64,000 bases of DNA. Source: Thiovibrio frasassiensis. GTDB lineage: Bacteria; Desulfobacterota; Desulfobulbia; Desulfobulbales; Desulfurivibrionaceae. How positions within the stretch are numbered: the stretch's first letter is position 1; each line of letters opens with the position of its first letter. Of the stretch, positions 53,400 through 63,484 are shown one piece after another. The stretch is from positions 1,951,530-2,015,529 of the forward strand of contig NZ_JAPHEH010000001.1 in the NCBI RefSeq assembly GCF_029607905.1, given 5' to 3'. A program made the position numbers and the translations under genes. Below the pieces are notes generated by a model, which saw nothing but the letters and a program-made list of their open reading frames with translations, was not told the origin of the DNA and made no database searches.

Positions 53400-56126
53400 A
53401 TGAAACAAGACAACTCAGTCCGATACCTGGTGTCCTCCCGCGGTTTTTTGGGGGGCATGAAGATTGTTGTTCTCGCCCTTGCTCTTTTTGTAAGCCTGGG
53501 TTTTCTGCCTTTGGCAGGAGCGGCCGTTGCTGCGGGGCTCGAGCCGAATACCGTTATGATCCCCCCCCGGATCAATGCCCAGGCCGGAGTTGAGCAGCTG
53601 CTTGCCCTGAGTGACAAGACTCTGAAGGAGGTAGTGCAGAGTAAGGGATTGGCAATGCTTTCCAGGGAGGAAGTACAGGCGAAACTCGGTTATGAGCATT
53701 GGCCCCCCAAGGTTGAGGCCGTCAAGCCCTTGATTGCCTCTCCTGCCGTCAACTATGTGGCGGTTGGCAGTATTACCAAGCTTGGGGAACAGCTCAGCCT
53801 GGACTATGTCGTCTATGACATCTTCGGCAACAATCCACCCAAATTTTATTATCAGGTCAGCAACAACGAGGCCGAGCTGCAGAAATCTTTTAACCAGATG
53901 GTTAACGATATTCTCTCGCACACCGGGCAATATTTTCTTGTGCAGTCCATTGCCATTGCCGGGAATACCCGGGTGGATTCCGGGGCCATTTTGCGTCAGG
54001 TGAAAAGCCAGGCAGGGGATCGCTATGCTCCGGAACTGTTGCGGGCGGATTTGAAAAACATCTTTCAGATGGGTTACTTTGACGATGTGCAGATCCTAGT
54101 GACCGATACGGAAAAAGGCAAGGAGATCACCTTTCAGGTCACGGAAAAAGCGGTAATCGGCCAGGTGCTCGTTAATGGAGAAAATGAGCTTGAGGAGAAA
54201 GAGGTGAAAGAGGTGGTGAGTGTTTCGCCCAACACCATCATCAACACCAAGGAGGTGCAGACCTCCGTTGAAAACATCCGCAAGCTTTATAAAGACAAGG
54301 GGTTTTATCGGACCAACGTTGCCGCCAAGCTCAACTATGTTGCTGATGACAAGGTGAATGTTACCTTTGATATCGAAGAAGGCGTCAAGATGTATATCAA
54401 GGGCATCCGTTTTGTCGGCAACAAGGCCTTCACTGAAAAGGAATTGCGCAAGGAGATGACCACCTCGGAAAAAGGGTTGCTCTCCTGGTTTACCGAGTCG
54501 GGCAAGCTGAAGCGTGATCTGCTTGAGCAGGATCGTTCCCGGATCGGCGCAATGTATCATAACAGCGGCTATATCGAAGCCAAGATCAGCGAACCGGAGA
54601 TCAGCGATGAAGGCGACTGGCTGTATGTTACCTTTGATATCCAGGAAGGCGATCGCTACCGGGTCGGCACCATTGAAATCGAGGGGGATATCGTTGGCGA
54701 GAAAAACGATCTGTTCAGCCTGCTTGAGTTGAGCAAGGAGAAGTTCTTCAGCCGCAAGATTCTGCGGGAGGATGTCCTGCGCTTGACGGACCGTTACGCG
54801 GAAAGTGGCTATGCCTTTGCCGAGGTTGACCCCAAGCTGAGCAAGAATGAGGAAGACAAACGCATGGATTTGTCGCTCAAGGTTGCCCAGGGAACTCTGG
54901 TGCACATTAACCGGATCAACATCAAGGGGAACACCCGGACCAGGGACAAGGTCATCCGGAGGGAAATGCAGGTCAAGGAGGGCGGCCTTCTTGATGCAAG
55001 CGCGGTCAGAAAGAGCAGCGAGCGGCTGCAGCGGCTTGAATTTTTCGAAGAGGTGAATGTCACCCCGGAGCCGACCGTGCAGGAGGATCTCATGGATGTT
55101 GTGGTCGAGGTCAAGGAAAAGGCCACCGGCACCTTCAGTGTCGGAGCCGGCTACAGCTCGGTGGATAACATGATGTTCATGGGCGAGGTCAGCGAGAAAA
55201 ACTTCCTCGGCAAGGGCCAGCACCTCTCCTTGCAGGCCAACGTGAGCTCCCGCAGCAGCCGTTATAACTTCAGCTTTACCGAGCCCCACCTCAACGATAC
55301 CAAGCTGTTGTTCGGCTATGATATCTATAACTGGTCCCGGGAATACGATGATTATACCAAGGATTCCACCGGCGGTGCCCTGCGTTTTGGCTATCCGATC
55401 TGGAACAAATGGATGCTGGGCTGGGCCTATGGCTATGATGATACCAAGATGACCGATGTGTTGCTGGACAATGTCTCGCAATCTATCCTTGATTCCTTGG
55501 ACATCGAGACTACAAGCTTTTTTCGGATCGGTGTGAGCAAGGATACCCGGAATAAATTCACGGATGCCTCAACGGGCTGGCTTACCAGCTATTCCATCAA
55601 GCAGGCGGGCGGCCCCTTGGGCGGGGACAGTGCCTTTACCAAGTACGAGGCCACTTCCGGCTGGTATTATCCCCTGTGGTGGGATACAACCTTCCATGTC
55701 AAAGGCTCCATCGGCTATGTCACAGAAAATGAGGATAAGAAACTGCCGGTGTTTGAAAAATTCTATCTGGGCGGACTCAATACCATCCGCGGATTTGACA
55801 GCGGCAAGATCAGCCCTCTTGAGTTAAATCCGGATGGCACGACCTATTCCAAGGTCGGCGGTGAAAAGATGTGGTATGGCAATGTGGAGTATATCTTTCC
55901 CCTGGTCTCTGAGATTGGCCTGAAAGGTTTGGTGTTTTTTGACCTGGGCAACGTCTACACCGATTCGGACACCTGGGATGTCGCCGATCTTCGCTACAGC
56001 ACCGGTGTTGGCTTTCGCTGGCTCTCGCCCATGGGGCCGCTGCGCCTTGAATGGGGCTACAATCTCGATCCGAAAGAAGGTGAGAAGCAGGGGGTTTGGG
56101 ATTTCAGCATCGGCGGGGCCTTTTAG
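53400..56126 (+). CDS. bamA: Outer-membrane assembly factor BamA with an extra N-terminal domain
   Basis: 908 residues from ATG 53400; ATG 53457 starts right at the signal peptide (MKIVVLALALFVSL) and may be the true one. Between the signal and the first POTRA lies an extra domain of about 125 residues resembling the TolB-N/FlgO fold (NYVAVGSITKLGEQLSLDY). Five POTRA domains follow, each with the IxGN-type start (SIAIAGNTRV, GIRFVGNKAF, INIKGNTRTR). A 16-strand barrel ends in the terminal Phe (SIGGAF), with GLNTIRGFD, the VRGF-type lid-lock loop motif. Inserts beta-barrel proteins into the outer membrane. Confidence 0.95.
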   Translation: MKQDNSVRYLVSSRGFLGGMKIVVLALALFVSLGFLPLAGAAVAAGLEPNTVMIPPRINAQAGVEQLLALSDKTLKEVVQSKGLAMLSREEVQAKLGYEHWPPKVEAVKPLIASPAVNYVAVGSITKLGEQLSLDYVVYDIFGNNPPKFYYQVSNNEAELQKSFNQMVNDILSHTGQYFLVQSIAIAGNTRVDSGAILRQVKSQAGDRYAPELLRADLKNIFQMGYFDDVQILVTDTEKGKEITFQVTEKAVIGQVLVNGENELEEKEVKEVVSVSPNTIINTKEVQTSVENIRKLYKDKGFYRTNVAAKLNYVADDKVNVTFDIEEGVKMYIKGIRFVGNKAFTEKELRKEMTTSEKGLLSWFTESGKLKRDLLEQDRSRIGAMYHNSGYIEAKISEPEISDEGDWLYVTFDIQEGDRYRVGTIEIEGDIVGEKNDLFSLLELSKEKFFSRKILREDVLRLTDRYAESGYAFAEVDPKLSKNEEDKRMDLSLKVAQGTLVHINRINIKGNTRTRDKVIRREMQVKEGGLLDASAVRKSSERLQRLEFFEEVNVTPEPTVQEDLMDVVVEVKEKATGTFSVGAGYSSVDNMMFMGEVSEKNFLGKGQHLSLQANVSSRSSRYNFSFTEPHLNDTKLLFGYDIYNWSREYDDYTKDSTGGALRFGYPIWNKWMLGWAYGYDDTKMTDVLLDNVSQSILDSLDIETTSFFRIGVSKDTRNKFTDASTGWLTSYSIKQAGGPLGGDSAFTKYEATSGWYYPLWWDTTFHVKGSIGYVTENEDKKLPVFEKFYLGGLNTIRGFDSGKISPLELNPDGTTYSKVGGEKMWYGNVEYIFPLVSEIGLKGLVFFDLGNVYTDSDTWDVADLRYSTGVGFRWLSPMGPLRLEWGYNLDPKEGEKQGVWDFSIGGAF

Positions 56127-56190
56127 CAAATGTCCGTCACCCGGAATAATTTGACTATCTTTGGCGTTTCTGCCGCCCCCCAGATAAGAA

Positions 56191-59100
56191 ATGGACAATA
56201 GACTGGCGGCCCTCTTCACCGAGGGCCGCTCCGTTAATATCATCGGCCTGCGGGGAAGTGCCGCCGCTTTGTATATCGGCCGCACATCTCTGCTTGCCCG
56301 CCGGCCCATCCTCTGTCTTACCCCGAGTGAGACTGCGGCCCAGCACCTTGTTCAGGATCTTTCCCTGTTCAGCGACACTCCCGTTCATTTTTTTCCCGGT
56401 CATGAAATTCCTCCCTATACCCCCTTGTCACCGGACAGTCGAACTGTGGCCGATCGTCTCGCCACCCTGTTTCAGGTACACAGCGCCGATAAGCCGTTTA
56501 TCCTGGTCATGTCCATTGAGGCCCTGCTGAGAAAGGTTTTGCCCCGTGCTTCCCTGGCAAATCTCGCCGAATTGGTTATGCGGGGTGAGGATACCGACCT
56601 TGAGGGATTGATCGCGTCGCTTACCGCCTGTGGCTATGATGCGGCGGCTCTCGTGCAATCCGTTGGCGAGTTCAGTCTGCGCGGTGGTATTCTGGACATT
56701 TTCCCCACGGGCTTCGAGATGCCTGTCCGGCTCGATTTTTGTGGCGACACCGTTGAGTCTATTCGCAAGTTTGATCCCATCAGTCAACGCTCGGTTGAAG
56801 ACCTGGAAGAGGTCGTCCTTCTGCCGGTCAGTGATATTCTCTTTCCTGATGCTGAGCAAGAAGTGCAGCAACTGGTCGCTCGTTTTCAGGGCGTTGCCGA
56901 GGATCTTGGCTGGGACAGTGAACGGGTCAGGGTCGTGGAGGATTGCCTGCAAAATCGCCAGCGTTTTCCCGGTATTGAGTTTCTGCTCCCCTTTTTTTAT
57001 GAAAACCCTGCCACCGTGCTTGATTATCTAGCTGAGGATACCCTTATCTTTTTTTCCTCTCCGACCGCGATCGACGACAGTCTGGCTCTTTGTCGGGAAA
57101 GGATTCAGGCGAATTTTGCCGAGGCCTCCGCTGCTGGTCTGCCTGTCTTGGTGCCTGAACAAATATTTCTCTTGGAAGAGGAGTGGCATGAGCGGGTGGC
57201 TCGTTTCCAGCGAGGGCGATTCTACGACTTTATCCATCCGGATATGGCAGAGGGGGAAACCCTGGAGATCCCTTGCGGCAATCATGTCCTTCTTCGGCAG
57301 CAGCTCGAGTTGCAGCGGAAAAATCAAGGGATGCTGCCGGAGCTTGCCAGGCAGCTGCACGTCTGGCTTGGGGGGGGAGATACGGTCTTTTTTGCTTGCC
57401 GGACTATGCGCCATGCCGAACATATGGCGGAACTGCTCCGCCAATACGAGCTGCCGGTTGTCATAGCCGAAGCCCCGGTGCTTGCGCCGGCAACTGTTGG
57501 GCGACAGATTTTCCTGGTGGATTCGCCGCTTGCCGCTGGCTTTGATCTGCCGGTGGCACGGCAGCATTGGGTTTCGGAAAGCGAACTTTTCGGCGAGCTC
57601 CGGTTGGGAACGGGCAAAAAGAAAGGGGTCCAGCGGCACCGACCCGCGATAAGCTTTGAAGAGCTCAAGGTCGGCGATGTTGTGGTCCATACGGCCCATG
57701 GCCTTGGCAGATACGAAGGGTTGATCAACATTGAGCTCGGCGGCATCGCCAACGATTTTTTCCAGCTCGTATACCGCGACGAAGACAAGCTCTACGTGCC
57801 GGTTGACCAGCTCAAGGTGATCAGCAAATATCAGGGGCTTTCCGACACCGAACCGAAGCTCGACAAGTTGGGCGGCAAGGTCTGGCAGGCCCGGCAGGCA
57901 AAGGTCAAGGAAGAGGTCTGGAAGGTGGCCCAGGATCTGCTTGGCCTGTATGCCCGGCGCGCCATGGTGGAGGGGCATGCCTTTTCGCCGCCCGACGAGT
58001 TGTACCATGAGATGGAGGAGTCCTTCCCCTTTGATGAAACCGCCGGCCAGCTCAAGGCGATCAACGAGGTACTTGACGATTTGAGCGCCCCCAGGCCCAT
58101 GGATCGGCTGGTCTGCGGGGATGTGGGCTACGGGAAGACCGAGGTTGCCATCCGGGCGGCTTTCAAGGTGGTGGGCGATAATTTTCAGGTCGCGATTCTG
58201 GTCCCGACCACGGTACTGGCCGAGCAGCATGCCGCCACTTTTCGGGAACGGCTGCAGGGGTTTCCCGTCCGAGTGGAAAGCCTCACCCGTTTCCGCAGTC
58301 CGGCAGAACAGAAGCAGATTGTTCAGGAAGTGCGTGCGGGGAGAATTGATATCGTGATCGGCACCCATCGCTTGCTCTCACAGGATGTCGTTTTCAGGCG
58401 TCTCGGTCTCCTGATCATCGACGAAGAGCACCGTTTTGGCGTTTCTCATAAGGAAAAACTTAAAAAACTCAAAAGTCAGGTGGATGTCCTTACCCTTACC
58501 GCCACCCCGATTCCCAGGACTCTGCAGCTCTCGCTGCTCAGTATCCGCGACCTTTCCGTGATCAGTTCGCCGCCCGAGTTTCGCCGGCCGGTGAAAACCT
58601 TTGTGGCCCGTGATGACGAGTTGGTGATCAAGGAGGCCGTGGTTCGGGAGATGCAACGTGGGGGGCAGGTTTTTCTTGTTCATAATCGGGTCCACTCCAT
58701 CCAGGAAATGGCCTCCAGGGTGCAGAAGCTCGTGCCGGAAGCACGCTTGGCTGTAGCCCATGGTCAGATGCCGGGAAAGGCCCTTGAAGAAATAATGGTC
58801 CGCTTTGTCAAGCGGGAGATTGATGTGCTTGTCTGCACCACTATTATTGAGTCCGGCCTTGATATCCCCAACGCCAATACCATAGTCATCACCAGGGCGG
58901 ACCGGCTCGGCTTGGCGGAAATCTATCAGCTTCGCGGCAGAGTTGGGCGGGGACGGGAGCAGGCCTATGCGTATCTGCTGGTTCCCTCCCTGGACGGGTT
59001 GTCCAAGGATGCCCAGCAACGTTTGCGGGCGCTCATGGACTACAACGAGCTGGGCGGCGGTTTCAAGCTGGCAATGAGTGATCTGCAAATCCGGGGCGGA

Positions 59101-59682
59101 GGCAACATCCTTGGGATCTCGCAAAGTGGCAATATTGCCGCGGTGGGCTATGATCTCTATCTTGAACTGCTGCAGCAGACCGTGCTCGATTTAAAGCGAA
59201 AAGGGGCTGGAGTGGAACATCCCCTTGAGCAGATCGAGCCGGAAATCAACCTCAAGATCTCGGCGTTTCTGCCGGAACGGTACATTCCCGCCACGGAACA
59301 GCGCTATATCGCCTACCGCCGCCTGACCAACGCGGAGCAGGTCGAAGAGCTGATGGACCTGCGGGATGAATTTGCCGACCGTTACGGGCAACTTCCCCCG
59401 GAGGCCATTACTCTGTTTGAGGTGATGGCGCTGAAAACCATGCTCCGGCGTCTGTGGGTCAGCAAGTTGGAGCAAGGGGTGGGGAATCTTGTTTTTTCCT
59501 TCCATGAAAAAACCCCGGTGACCCCGGAGAAGATCATGCACCTGCTTGAAAAATACAAGGATCGGGCGCGTTTTACCCCGGAGGGCAGGCTGATTGTCAA
59601 AACAGAGGTCGGTCTTTTGCCGGAACAAATCCTTGAGAATGCGCAAAAAATTCTTGCTTTGCTCGTGGGAGATGACATTTGA
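56191..59682 (+). CDS. mfd: Transcription-repair coupling factor Mfd
   Basis: 1163 residues, full length. UvrB-like domain 1 in the first 330 residues, an RNA polymerase-binding CarD-like domain near 490-560 ([16 protein letters not shown]), SF2 translocase with [10 protein letters not shown] near 642 and DEEH near 745, [17 protein letters not shown] near 915, and the TRCF C-terminal domain. Displaces stalled RNA polymerase and recruits UvrA. Confidence 0.97.
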   Translation: MDNRLAALFTEGRSVNIIGLRGSAAALYIGRTSLLARRPILCLTPSETAAQHLVQDLSLFSDTPVHFFPGHEIPPYTPLSPDSRTVADRLATLFQVHSADKPFILVMSIEALLRKVLPRASLANLAELVMRGEDTDLEGLIASLTACGYDAAALVQSVGEFSLRGGILDIFPTGFEMPVRLDFCGDTVESIRKFDPISQRSVEDLEEVVLLPVSDILFPDAEQEVQQLVARFQGVAEDLGWDSERVRVVEDCLQNRQRFPGIEFLLPFFYENPATVLDYLAEDTLIFFSSPTAIDDSLALCRERIQANFAEASAAGLPVLVPEQIFLLEEEWHERVARFQRGRFYDFIHPDMAEGETLEIPCGNHVLLRQQLELQRKNQGMLPELARQLHVWLGGGDTVFFACRTMRHAEHMAELLRQYELPVVIAEAPVLAPATVGRQIFLVDSPLAAGFDLPVARQHWVSESELFGELRLGTGKKKGVQRHRPAISFEELKVGDVVVHTAHGLGRYEGLINIELGGIANDFFQLVYRDEDKLYVPVDQLKVISKYQGLSDTEPKLDKLGGKVWQARQAKVKEEVWKVAQDLLGLYARRAMVEGHAFSPPDELYHEMEESFPFDETAGQLKAINEVLDDLSAPRPMDRLVCGDVGYGKTEVAIRAAFKVVGDNFQVAILVPTTVLAEQHAATFRERLQGFPVRVESLTRFRSPAEQKQIVQEVRAGRIDIVIGTHRLLSQDVVFRRLGLLIIDEEHRFGVSHKEKLKKLKSQVDVLTLTATPIPRTLQLSLLSIRDLSVISSPPEFRRPVKTFVARDDELVIKEAVVREMQRGGQVFLVHNRVHSIQEMASRVQKLVPEARLAVAHGQMPGKALEEIMVRFVKREIDVLVCTTIIESGLDIPNANTIVITRADRLGLAEIYQLRGRVGRGREQAYAYLLVPSLDGLSKDAQQRLRALMDYNELGGGFKLAMSDLQIRGGGNILGISQSGNIAAVGYDLYLELLQQTVLDLKRKGAGVEHPLEQIEPEINLKISAFLPERYIPATEQRYIAYRRLTNAEQVEELMDLRDEFADRYGQLPPEAITLFEVMALKTMLRRLWVSKLEQGVGNLVFSFHEKTPVTPEKIMHLLEKYKDRARFTPEGRLIVKTEVGLLPEQILENAQKILALLVGDDI

Positions 59683-59750
59683 AAATGACTGTGGTAGAAT
59701 TTGCCGGCTAAGATGTCTTACAAGATTAAAAACAATATTTTTATACTGTT

Positions 59751-60740
59751 ATGAGTGGATCAGTGAAATTTTCCTTACATGTCTTATGCGCAGCCCTGTC
59801 TCTTTTCGGTTTTTTCCATCCCCCTGTCGCCCGGGCGGAAATGGTGGACCGGATCATCGCCATTGTCAACGATGATGTCATTACCTTTTCCGACCTCAAT
59901 CGGGAAGGGGCGTCCGTCTTTCGGAGGATCACGCAGGAGGCTCCGCCGGAACAGGTTGAGCGGACCTTGCTGAAGGCAAGGGAGGATATTCTTTCCAGCT
60001 TGATTGATAAGCTCATTGTTGCCCAGCGGGCCAAGAAGGTTGGGATTTCGGTGGCTGATTCGGAGTTGGACAATTCCATCAGTCGAATCGTCGAACGCAA
60101 CAAGACCACTCCGGAAAAGTTTTGGCAGCAGATAGTGCTCATGGGCTCGAACGAACATGACTACCGTGAACTCATTAGAAGCCAGATCCTGCAAGAAAGA
60201 TTGATCGACTACGAAATCCGTTCCCGGGTGGTGGTGAATGAGGAGCGGATACGTGAATATTATGACAAGAATTATGCCCAGAAAATCAAGGAGGATGCCT
60301 ATCATGTTCTGCAGATGGGGTTCGCCTGGCAGGAAAACACCCCGGCCGCCAAAGCTGATGCCCTGCGGCGGGCTGAAGCATCTCGGCAGCAAGCTCTTGC
60401 CGGCCAGGATTTTCGCACACTGGCGCGGCAATCTTCCGATCTGCCTTCGGCCAAGGATGGGGGTGATATCGGGGTTTTTAAGAAATCGGAAATGGCAGAC
60501 TACATGAGCGCAAGCATTAGCGGTCTGCGGGCGGGACAGATAGGCACCATTCAAGAGACTCCGGGCGGGTATCAGTTTTTTAAGCTTCTTTCCGACCGGG
60601 GCGATATAGGCCTTCAGGCTTCCTACGAAGCGGTGAAAGAGCAGATCAGGAAGCAGTTGTATGAGGAAGCGATGAACAGCCAGTTTCAGAAATGGGTCAA
60701 AGAGCTTCGCGATCAGGCGTATATTAAAAAGATACTTTAG
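59751..60740 (+). CDS. SurA-like periplasmic chaperone/peptidyl-prolyl isomerase
   Basis: 329 residues. Signal peptide about 1-29 (ends VARA-EM). The SurA N-terminal domain is DRIIAIVNDDVITFSDLN. One parvulin domain at about 178-285 (QSSDLPSAKDGGDIGVF, the usual GGDxG turn) and a C-terminal helix. E. coli SurA has two parvulin domains; this form has one. Escorts outer-membrane proteins to BamA, encoded 3.6 kb upstream. Confidence 0.88.
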   Translation: MSGSVKFSLHVLCAALSLFGFFHPPVARAEMVDRIIAIVNDDVITFSDLNREGASVFRRITQEAPPEQVERTLLKAREDILSSLIDKLIVAQRAKKVGISVADSELDNSISRIVERNKTTPEKFWQQIVLMGSNEHDYRELIRSQILQERLIDYEIRSRVVVNEERIREYYDKNYAQKIKEDAYHVLQMGFAWQENTPAAKADALRRAEASRQQALAGQDFRTLARQSSDLPSAKDGGDIGVFKKSEMADYMSASISGLRAGQIGTIQETPGGYQFFKLLSDRGDIGLQASYEAVKEQIRKQLYEEAMNSQFQKWVKELRDQAYIKKIL

Positions 60741-60862
60741 GCGCTGGGATACGGATAGGCACTGCTGTTAACAGGAGTGTAAGCAGCGGAGCTACCCTTT
60801 CAATTCATGGAAACGGTTTAGTCTCGTTTATCCCCATAACCTCTGGAAAAGGGATGTTTCTC

Positions 60863-62002
60863 ATGACCAAGGATTCACTAACTGCTGATGATGCAATTGA
60901 GCAGCCGAGGGCTTTATCACGAGCCGATGAAACCCTTGGCAGTTTTCTAAAAAGACATCGACAAAGTCAGGGAAAAGAACTCGAGGAAATCGCGCAAAAG
61001 ACCCGCATCCATGCCTCAACGCTTCGGGCCATCGAGGAGGACAATCCCAAGGCTTTGCCGGCGGATGTCTTTACCCGGGGTTTTGTGAAAAATTATGCGC
61101 AGTATCTTGGCCTTGATCCAAACGAGGCATTGGCTTGGTATATCGAGCAGAACGATGGGGAGGCCAGGCCTACGGGAAAAATTAATGTTCAGGAGGTTCT
61201 CGCCGGCGAAGCCATGGCCGAGGAGCGGACCTTCCCCTTTGGGCGCCTCATCGGGTTTTTCATTGTCGTGGGCGCACTTTTCTTTGCCGTATATCTGGTC
61301 TTAAATTTTTTAGATTCGACCGCCCCTCCAGTCAGTGTTTCCATGCACGAGGCTACTCCTCCTCCCTTGGTGGAACCCCCTTCGCCGCTGTCCGTACCCT
61401 TGCCCGCTGAGTCCGGTGCTGATCCCTCCCTCGGTATGGTGGCAACTGAGCAGGGTGGTTTGCCTGTGACGCAGGGTGGAGTTGAGGTGGCTGCGCCTCC
61501 CGTTTCCGGTCCTGGAAAAACAGGGCCAGACATAAAGGCGGCTGTATCCGTGCCCGAAAAGGCTGGGCCGGAGATACAAGCCCAGAAGGTGGAGACTCCG
61601 CAGGAGCCAGGGGCCCAAAGCAAGACAGTTGATGGTAAGCCTGTGATTCTGCCGCGGGCCACCAAAGAAAAACCGGTCCAGGTCCCGGCGCCTCAGGAGG
61701 TGGTCAAGCCTGCTCCGGTATCGGCAGTTTCCCCCCCGCCTTCCACGGTAAAAGCTCCGGGGATGAATTATGTTCTGGAGGCGAAATTTACCCAGGAGAC
61801 CTGGCTCTCCGTGCAGGTGGACAAAGAAAAGAAGAAGTCCGGCGTATATAAGCCTGGAGACCATTTGGTCTGGCAGGCAGAAAAAAAGATTTCCCTTTTT
61901 GTCGGGAACGCCGGGGGGATCATCCTTACCCTGAACGGGAAAAAGGTCCCTCCCCTTGGCAAGGTAATGGAAAGTACCCGGGTTTCCTTTCCGGCTGAAT
62001 AG
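60863..62002 (+). CDS. RodZ-like helix-turn-helix membrane protein
   Basis: 379 residues from ATG 60863 (AGGG nine bases before; the first ATG at 60854 lies right against its Shine-Dalgarno). The cytoplasmic helix-turn-helix (about 28-95, LGSFLKRHRQSQGKELEEIAQ) is of the HTH_25 type that binds MreB in RodZ. One membrane segment is at about 130-150, followed by a long Pro/Val-rich linker and a C-terminal DUF4115 beta domain (ETWLSVQVDKEKKKSGVY). Rod-shape maintenance is the likely role. Confidence 0.88.
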   Translation: MTKDSLTADDAIEQPRALSRADETLGSFLKRHRQSQGKELEEIAQKTRIHASTLRAIEEDNPKALPADVFTRGFVKNYAQYLGLDPNEALAWYIEQNDGEARPTGKINVQEVLAGEAMAEERTFPFGRLIGFFIVVGALFFAVYLVLNFLDSTAPPVSVSMHEATPPPLVEPPSPLSVPLPAESGADPSLGMVATEQGGLPVTQGGVEVAAPPVSGPGKTGPDIKAAVSVPEKAGPEIQAQKVETPQEPGAQSKTVDGKPVILPRATKEKPVQVPAPQEVVKPAPVSAVSPPPSTVKAPGMNYVLEAKFTQETWLSVQVDKEKKKSGVYKPGDHLVWQAEKKISLFVGNAGGIILTLNGKKVPPLGKVMESTRVSFPAE

Positions 62003-62017
62003 GTATAGCGAGAGCAG

Positions 62018-62770
62018 ATGTCCTTGCGGCAAAGCCTGGGGATTGTACTCCAGGTTAAAGATTATGGTGATTCCGACAAGATTGTCACCCTTTATACCCT
62101 GGAACACGGCAAAATTGTGTTGATCGCCAAAGGCGCCAAGCGCAGTAAGATCCGTTTTGTCAACAAGCTTGAGCTTTTTTCCCTCCTCTCCGTCCTCTTT
62201 GCCCCAAATCGTCACAGTTCGCTGATGCGCCTGGATCAGGCCGAGTTGCTGGATTCCTTCCCCCGGCTGCGAGAGAACTATGCGCTGTACGCCGCAGCCT
62301 CCCTGCTGTGTGAGCTTGTCCTGCACTGGACCAGGGAGCATGATAGTGATGCAGAGCTTTTTCGTTTACTTGGCTGGGGTATCGAGGGACTGGCTTTGGC
62401 AGAAGGGGCGGTGCACCGGAGGATTATTTTTTTTCACGTCAAGATGCTGGAGATCCTTGGCTATCGGCCTGACCTGACTGGGTGTCTTGATTGCGGTCTT
62501 TTGGGCGGTCCCGGGATATTGTATCGTTTCAGCTCCTTACGCAACGGTTTGGTGTGCAGCCGTTGCCAACCCCAGGCTACAGGCAATAACTCTTCACCCC
62601 TTTCCATCCAGACCATCCAGCTGTTGCGTAAGGTGCAGGATATGGAGCAAGACAAACTGGCGCGGCTCCATTTTTCCCCGGCGGCCCTCAGGGAGGCCAT
62701 CGATTTGTTGAAACGGCATGACAACCATCTCTTGCAGCGTGAAGTGCAGTCCTGGAATTTCTTGGGCTGA
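62018..62770 (+). CDS. recO: DNA repair protein RecO
   Basis: 250 residues. OB-fold start LGIVLQVKDYGDSDKIVTLYT, then a helical core and a zinc site CLDC near 152 with CSRC near 177. Loads RecA on gapped DNA with RecR. Its stop is four bases from the convergent flavoprotein gene. Confidence 0.94.
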   Translation: MSLRQSLGIVLQVKDYGDSDKIVTLYTLEHGKIVLIAKGAKRSKIRFVNKLELFSLLSVLFAPNRHSSLMRLDQAELLDSFPRLRENYALYAAASLLCELVLHWTREHDSDAELFRLLGWGIEGLALAEGAVHRRIIFFHVKMLEILGYRPDLTGCLDCGLLGGPGILYRFSSLRNGLVCSRCQPQATGNNSSPLSIQTIQLLRKVQDMEQDKLARLHFSPAALREAIDLLKRHDNHLLQREVQSWNFLG

Positions 62771-62774
62771 TAGG

Positions 62775-63353
62775 TTATTCAGCCTTGATTTTCTGAAGGA
62801 CCCAGGCCATGTTGCGTCCCAGGTCGCGCATGGTTTTCATGCCTTCCTCGTCCTTGGTCACCTCGCCCGGCTCCCTGCCAATGCCGATGTTCCAGTAAGA
62901 GGAGCCCACCACGATCATTTGGCCGATCAGGAAAAAGGCGTTGAGGGAATTGAATACCTGATAGGCCCCGGCCCGACGGGCCGCAACCACTCCGGCCCCG
63001 GCTTTGCGCTTGAACAGATCGCCGTTGGCCCGGGAAACCATGCCGCACCGTTCGATCAGGGCTTTCATCCCCGCGGAAACATCGGCGAAGTAGGTGGGGG
63101 AGCCGAGAAGGATGCCATCGGCTGCGATCATCTTCTCAAGACAATCATTGATGATGTCATTTCCCACGGCGCAGCGATTGTCCTTGTTCTTGAAACACTG
63201 ATAGCAGGCGATGCAGCCTGAAATCGGCTGGCCTGATAACTCCACCAGCTCTGTGTCGATTCCCTGTATGGACAATTCGTTCAGGGCGGTATTCAGCAAT
63301 GTTGCGGTATTTCCACCCTTGCGGGCGCTTCCGCTAAAAGCGACGACTTTCAT
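62775..63353 (-). CDS. Iron-sulfur flavoprotein (Isf-like)
   Basis: 192 residues from ATG 63353 (GAGGAG six bases upstream). Flavodoxin-like FMN-binding fold with the P-loop-type GSARKGGNTATLLN and GSPTYFADVS. It carries CIACYQC-x7-C near 47-61, the compact C-x2-C-x2-C-x7-C set that holds the 4Fe-4S cluster of Isf proteins, so it should form FMN/FeS dimers. In methanogens and sulfate reducers Isf proteins take electrons from ferredoxin, and some detoxify O2 or H2O2. Its role here is not clear. Confidence 0.85.
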   Translation of the reverse strand: MKVVAFSGSARKGGNTATLLNTALNELSIQGIDTELVELSGQPISGCIACYQCFKNKDNRCAVGNDIINDCLEKMIAADGILLGSPTYFADVSAGMKALIERCGMVSRANGDLFKRKAGAGVVAARRAGAYQVFNSLNAFFLIGQMIVVGSSYWNIGIGREPGEVTKDEEGMKTMRDLGRNMAWVLQKIKAE

Positions 63354-63433
63354 GGTATGCTCCTCGGACGTTATGCTGCGTTTAGGGGGTACCATGATAG
63401 TGTAATCGAGATTGAAAAAGAGAGGAAATGATT

Positions 63434-63473
63434 TTGAAAAAAACCAGTCGGGGAAGAGCCCCGACCGGTTTCA
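63434..63473 (-). terminator. Rho-independent terminator after the radical SAM gene
   Basis: On the minus strand a stem of AAACCGGTCGGGG with TCCCCGACTGGTTT (one G-T pair) and a short loop is followed by a T-run (A-run at 63437-63443 on the plus strand). Confidence 0.85.
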
Positions 63474-63484
63474 ATAAGACAAGG

